Positions 6,301 to 8,932 of a stretch of DNA of 8,932 bases are shown piece after piece; position 1 is the stretch's first letter, and the number at the start of each line of letters is the position of its first letter. Under the pieces are notes generated by a model. That model did not search any database, had not been told where the DNA came from, and saw only the letters and a list, made by a program, of their open reading frames with translations. The translations under genes and the position numbers were made by a program. The stretch spans positions 1 through 8,932 of the forward strand of contig RFJF01000699.1 of the NCBI GenBank assembly GCA_003695455.1, given 5' to 3'. This stretch comes from Chloroflexota bacterium (GTDB lineage: Bacteria; Chloroflexota; Anaerolineae; 4572-78; J111).

Positions 6301-7630
6301 GAACCGGCGCAGATTTACCTTTGACCAAAATGGGAGAAAGTTCTTCAAAATAGGGAACATCGCCCACAGCGCCGGAGCCGTCCAGGTCAACCCCCAGCAG
6401 CAGTTCCAGCGCGGCAGAATTTTGCACGGCCTGGTAGGTGGCGCCATCGCACAGAATTGTGTTTTCGGCGGCCTGCATGAGCCGGGCAGAAAGGTTGACC
6501 ACATCGCCAATCATGGTGTACTCGCGGCGCACATCGTTGCCCACGGTACCGCAAAAGGCGCGCCCGGTGGTAACGCCAATGGCACTTTGCAGGCCCAGTT
6601 CGCGCAGTTCGGCGTGAATATCCAGCGCGGCCTGCACCCCCCGAATGGCATCATCCTCATGAGCCAGCGGTGGCAGGCCAAAACCGGCAATCAGGGTAAC
6701 CCCCTTGTCATCAACGCTGAGTTTATTGATGCTGCCTTCGTAGCGGTAAATAGCGGTTTGCAGGGTGCGCATGACGGTTTGGGCCTGTTCCAGCGGCATC
6801 CCGTAATCCAGCGCCGACAGGTTGACAAACAGCACGGTAATGCGCCGCAGTTCGGCCAGCCAGCCGCGCTGACCGGCGGCCAGCCGGGCCAGAATTGCGC
6901 CCGGAATGTAGGTTTTCAGGCCATCGGCCATTGTTTTTGAAAGGGGGGGCAGGGCCAGCGGTTCTGCGGGCGGGGCCGTGGTCAGCCGGTGCAGACGCAC
7001 GCCCGAAATATTGTTGCGGGACATTGCCTGCCCCACTGCAACATCGCGGAGCAAATCCCAGGCCGGCGGGGTAAGAAAAATATCGCCGGGGTTAGCCAGA
7101 TGTTCCACATCGCCAACCTCCACCAGCGGCTCGCCGGCTACCAGAAATTCCCACCGGTTGTACACCCCGCCCAAATGCATGGTTAGCATCTGGCCCGCGC
7201 CCAGCGTAAGCCGCAACGACAGGCGGATACCGGCCCCGGCGTCAAAATTGTTCAGTTGCCGCTGCACCACCAATGCACATTGCGCGGCGCGATGCACGGC
7301 CTGCCGCAGTTGCCGGTCATCCGTGGCAGGCCAGAGGGCAATGAGCGCATCACCCGCAAATTTAACCACATCGCCGCCGTGGTCGGTGATGTGCCGGATA
7401 AGCCGGCCAAAGTAGGTGTTGAGTAGCGAGGTCAACTCTTCGGCGCCGGCCGGGCCGTGGTGCGCCAGCCGCTCGGTGAGGGCGGTAAAACCGGAGATGT
7501 CGGCGTACAGCACCGCCGCCGGAAAATTGTCGGAGCGGGGCGCGTCAATCGGCGTGGGGTCGGCGGCCAGACGATGTTTAATCAACGCAGGCACATAACT
7601 GGCCAGGGTTGTAATCAGCTTATCCGGCAC
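3347..7630 (-). CDS. sAC/ADCY10-like class III adenylyl cyclase with P-loop ATPase and TPR-like tail
   Basis: This 1427-residue protein would make cAMP and PPi from ATP. The first cyclase domain (about 35-200) has ADISGF (D44) and KFAGDALIALW (D94), the two metal-binding Asp residues. The second (about 260-410) lacks these Asp residues (VNL instead of VDL) but carries INK with K303 and EYTMIGDVVNLSARLM with T372, N379 and R383, matching the base-recognition and transition-state residues of human sAC C2. The pair therefore forms one complete heterodimer-like site. K90 matches the human bicarbonate-site Lys95, but the Arg176 position is Gly173 (alignment from memory). An AAA/STAND-type ATPase follows, with Walker A GEAGMGKS (495-502) and Walker B ILLVLED (635-641). 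From about 900 to the end are TPR-like helical repeats, a likely sensing or docking platform. The start is GTG (7630-7628), behind AAAGGA 8 bases upstream. It is the first gene of the minus-strand set, with a promoter at 7726-7754. Confidence 0.95.
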   Translation of the reverse strand: MPDKLITTLASYVPALIKHRLAADPTPIDAPRSDNFPAAVLYADISGFTALTERLAHHGPAGAEELTSLLNTYFGRLIRHITDHGGDVVKFAGDALIALWPATDDRQLRQAVHRAAQCALVVQRQLNNFDAGAGIRLSLRLTLGAGQMLTMHLGGVYNRWEFLVAGEPLVEVGDVEHLANPGDIFLTPPAWDLLRDVAVGQAMSRNNISGVRLHRLTTAPPAEPLALPPLSKTMADGLKTYIPGAILARLAAGQRGWLAELRRITVLFVNLSALDYGMPLEQAQTVMRTLQTAIYRYEGSINKLSVDDKGVTLIAGFGLPPLAHEDDAIRGVQAALDIHAELRELGLQSAIGVTTGRAFCGTVGNDVRREYTMIGDVVNLSARLMQAAENTILCDGATYQAVQNSAALELLLGVDLDGSGAVGDVPYFEELSPILVKGKSAPVPVYRPRHQGRMTVDPHLFQTPLVGRTAEQLLLTEKLQALHRERSGSVLLIEGEAGMGKSQLVSEILQQARVLNVTTLVGAGSAIEKSTPYHAWRPVFKQFFKLDELPDDPEVRRAAVLEKVEQLCHGQPLPGSSATAAELAPLLDAVLPLDWSDNELTAQMSGKVRADNTHNLLVCLLRQTVSRRGAVEPPILLVLEDARWLDSASWGLARLVAAQVSALMMVLATRPLLAPVPDDYTRLLALPHAQKVQLGHLAQEEVAALIRQRLGVSHLPAALSRLVYEKAEGNPFFTEELVYALRDSGLITVTHDRCTLSQKTADPQALRLPDTIQGIITSRIDRLTPSQQLTLKVASVIGRAFEYVTLHDVHPIDIEKPHLSDYLNTLDKMDITQIDQPEPNLAYIFKQTITQEVAYNMMLFAQRRELHQAVARWFEKTYADDLSPHYAVLAYHWRRANVIPKATEYLEKAGDEALKTFANEEAVEFFSQALQLAESAAESDDHPPVATPRQRARWEMKLGQAYVNWVRFSDGQAHLEQGLALLGYPVPRSNPGLIVGLAWEVARQFVWWLLPKFSLRKQVDRAALREASQAYDGLTAVYYFAGETLLSLYAAFRSLNLAEKLGPSPELARGSTAVGAIIGFVPVHRVAQTYCYRAVNMTRKFDDMPAKMWVWLGTGMYYAGVGNWPRAAHLFEQIIDAADRLGDRYRWDDGVGNLAVVKYFQGDLPASAQLWQDTLASARRRNDVHNQAWALRGVVYCLLPQGKFDEAFSALENLQHLLAQDTHIVDEALRIDLYGLLALVQAQRGHLPQADEAARAAFELIAKNMPTSYLSLPGYAGLAEMFLNRWESELAAGLNIEIYQLPVTPQARGHRSTFTRPARRACGALKKYARVFPVGRARANLLQGRFEWLSGRPRLARELWRISLEAARQLDMPLEAALAHFETGRHLPPEHPERAQHLHRAAEFFEQAGAEFHLQQVKEAIQCTTHP

Positions 7631-7725
7631 CTGTCAATCCTTTGGAAGATTTTTTACGGTTGAGAAATTACCGCCGAAAAGAGGCTTATGGGGCACGGCG
7701 GGTATATCTGCTCAAAAGCCACCCT

Positions 7726-7754
7726 ATTATAAGAGCTTAAGGTTGCTTCGTCAA
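7726..7754 (-). promoter_or_regulatory. Sigma70-type promoter for the cyclase gene set
   Basis: On the minus strand, TTGACG (7754-7749) and a perfect TATAAT (7731-7726) are separated by exactly 17 bases, close to consensus. Transcription would start near 7719. Confidence 0.8.
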
Positions 7755-7776
7755 TGAAGGGTCAATTTGAAAAATG

Positions 7777-7805
7777 TTGACGACAACTGCGTTCTGTGCT
7801 AGATT
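7777..7805 (+). promoter_or_regulatory. Sigma70-type promoter for the pyrophosphatase gene
   Basis: TTGACG (7777-7782) and TAGATT (7800-7805) are separated by 17 bases. The start point would be near 7812, giving a leader of roughly 30 bases. The -10 box is weaker than that of the divergent cyclase promoter. Confidence 0.7.
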
Positions 7806-7843
7806 GTGCACCACTCCCCGAATTATTTTCAAGGTGGCAGATT

Positions 7844-8932
7844 ATGAACAACCAAACCTACGTGGTGGGGCACATCAACCCCGATACAGACTCGATTGCG
7901 GCGGCCATGGGGTACGCCTGGCTGTTGCAGGATACCGCTAAAAATGAAAATTTTATCGCGGCCCGCGCCGGGCAGCTTAACCCGCAAACCACGTGGGTTT
8001 TGCAACGGCTGGGCCTGGAACCGCCGCTGCTGCTACCGGATGCCTCGCCGCGATTTGAAAGCATTGCCCACCGGCTGAACACCACCACCCCCGAACACCC
8101 CCTCCGCGAGGCATGGGCCATTGCCAACCGCACCGGCGGCGTGGCCCCGGTCATTGACGAACACGGCAACCCCTACGGGCTGATTACCGTGGTCAGCCTG
8201 TTCAACTTTTTGAGCCGTTCCATCGGCTCGCATCCCCGGCGAGAAGAAACCAAAATTTCAGAATTGTTCGACCAGCCCTGCCGCGAAGCCTGCGACACCG
8301 GCGTTCCCCGGTTTTTAGCCAGCACGCGCATCAAAGATGTGCTGCCGCGTATTTTGCAGGAGGAACGCACCGAGTTTTGGGTGGTGGACGAACACGGCAG
8401 TTACGTGGGCATTTGCCGCCAGCGAGAAGCCCTGCACCCGCCCCGGATGAAGGTGATTTTGGTAGACCACAACGAATCCGGGCAAGCGCTCGGCGCGCTG
8501 GACGAGGCCGACCTGGTTGAAATTCTGGACCACCACCGGCTGGGCAACCCCACCACCACCGCGCCCATTAAATTTACGGTGGATATTGTGGGCAGCACCA
8601 GCACCCTGGTTTCAGAACGAATTGACGAAGCGGGGCTGAGCGCACCTCCGGCGCTGGCCGGCTTGCTGCTGGCCGGGCTGATGTCTGACACGCTGCGGCT
8701 CACCTCGCCCACCACCACCGAACGCGACCACCGGGCCGCCGAACGGCTGGCGCGCTGGGCTTTTTTGGGCGGCTCGGTGCTGGCCGGAGAAACCATTGAA
8801 TCGTTTGGGCAGCAGGTGCTGGAAGCCGGTTCTGATATGTCTACCCGCGACCCGGATGACATTGTGGGCGCCGACTTTAAATTTTACGAAGCCGGGGGGA
8901 TGAAATTTGGTGTTTCTCAGGTAGAGTTGACC
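7844..8932 (+). CDS. ppaC: Family II (Mn-dependent) inorganic pyrophosphatase with two CBS domains, 3' end cut off
   Basis: The product hydrolyses PPi to two phosphates in the cytoplasm. The frame runs 363 codons from ATG 7844, behind AAGGTGG, to the window edge. DHH-family motifs appear in order: GHINPDTDS (H10, D14, D16) for metal binding, VDHNE (D208), ILDHHRLGN (H230, H231), VGSTSTLV (250-256) and MSDTLRLTSPTTTERD (D282). Between the first and second motifs lies an insert of about 125 residues holding two CBS repeats (about 75-125 and 155-198). No room is left for the DRTGG domain found between the CBS repeats in some homologues. The CBS pair in this family binds adenine nucleotides, which adjust activity. 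The C-terminal DHHA2 domain, with its Arg/Lys substrate-binding motif, lies mostly beyond the window. It is divergent from the cyclase; both that enzyme and a prenyl-diphosphate enzyme would generate its substrate, but a housekeeping role is equally likely. Confidence 0.95.
   Translation, partial: MNNQTYVVGHINPDTDSIAAAMGYAWLLQDTAKNENFIAARAGQLNPQTTWVLQRLGLEPPLLLPDASPRFESIAHRLNTTTPEHPLREAWAIANRTGGVAPVIDEHGNPYGLITVVSLFNFLSRSIGSHPRREETKISELFDQPCREACDTGVPRFLASTRIKDVLPRILQEERTEFWVVDEHGSYVGICRQREALHPPRMKVILVDHNESGQALGALDEADLVEILDHHRLGNPTTTAPIKFTVDIVGSTSTLVSERIDEAGLSAPPALAGLLLAGLMSDTLRLTSPTTTERDHRAAERLARWAFLGGSVLAGETIESFGQQVLEAGSDMSTRDPDDIVGADFKFYEAGGMKFGVSQVELT

Larger units (their letters stand above)
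7631..7843. other. Divergent intergenic regulatory region
   Basis: This AT-rich 213-base gap separates the cyclase and pyrophosphatase genes and holds one promoter for each direction. The two -35 boxes lie back to back, 22 bases apart. They form the inverted pair CGTCAA (7749-7754) and TTGACG (7777-7782), with another GTCAA copy at 7762-7766. The cyclase transcript would have a leader of about 90 bases. I see no coding potential, riboswitch or clear CRP-type (TGTGA-N6-TCACA) site here. Confidence 0.7.

Noticed and set aside
5762..6940. Long plus-strand open frame (392 codons) opposite the cyclase
   Set aside because: It is antisense to clearly conserved cyclase and ATPase domains; its product is Gln/Gly/His-rich and matches nothing. 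GC-rich third positions of the real gene create such frames.
7671..7701. Inverted repeat CCGCCG/CGGCGG in the cyclase leader as a riboswitch or attenuator
   Set aside because: Only 6 bp with a 19-base loop and no T-run; too weak and too likely by chance in GC-rich DNA.

Overview
The window looks like GC-rich bacterial chromosome. Chloroflexota (Anaerolineae/Caldilinea-like) is my best guess, because the gene types fit: a very long cyclase-ATPase-TPR protein, an NHLP-type small peptide and a CBS-containing pyrophosphatase. No rRNA or marker gene confirms this. The promoters are ordinary sigma70-type.

Layout, right to left on the minus strand. From a sigma70-like promoter at about 7726-7754 runs a compact gene set. 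It starts with a 1427-residue class III nucleotide cyclase (7630-3347) with the twin catalytic domains, P-loop ATPase and TPR-like tail of animal soluble adenylyl cyclase (sAC/ADCY10). Overlapping its end is a class I isoprenoid-synthase-like protein (3365-2433). Next is a protein joining an HExxH metallopeptidase-like domain to a C-terminal cyclic-nucleotide-binding domain (2401-650); its start lies in a short tandem heptamer array. A 67-residue NHLP-clan (RiPP precursor-like) peptide follows (542-339), with its own strong promoter, strong RBS and a hairpin terminator. The last gene is unrecognised, starts at 252 and runs off the left edge. Reading divergently to the right from a facing promoter (7777-7805) is a family II manganese-type inorganic pyrophosphatase with two CBS domains (7844 to the right edge, truncated).

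How the genes may work together (inference). The cyclase has the residues needed to make cAMP. The metallopeptidase carries a cNMP pocket with the conserved Glu and Arg that bind the cyclic phosphate, so it is the obvious in-operon receptor. A cAMP-gated protease beside a leader-like peptide and an isoprenoid-type enzyme suggests a nucleotide-controlled peptide maturation or lipid-modification system. I do not know of a described system with this composition, but I cannot search. The pyrophosphatase could remove the PPi released by both the cyclase and a prenyl-diphosphate enzyme, but it may equally be a housekeeping neighbour.

There is no gene-free stretch over 300 bases. The longest gap is the 213-base divergent promoter region at 7631-7843. 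I see no tRNA, rRNA, CRISPR array or insertion sequence.
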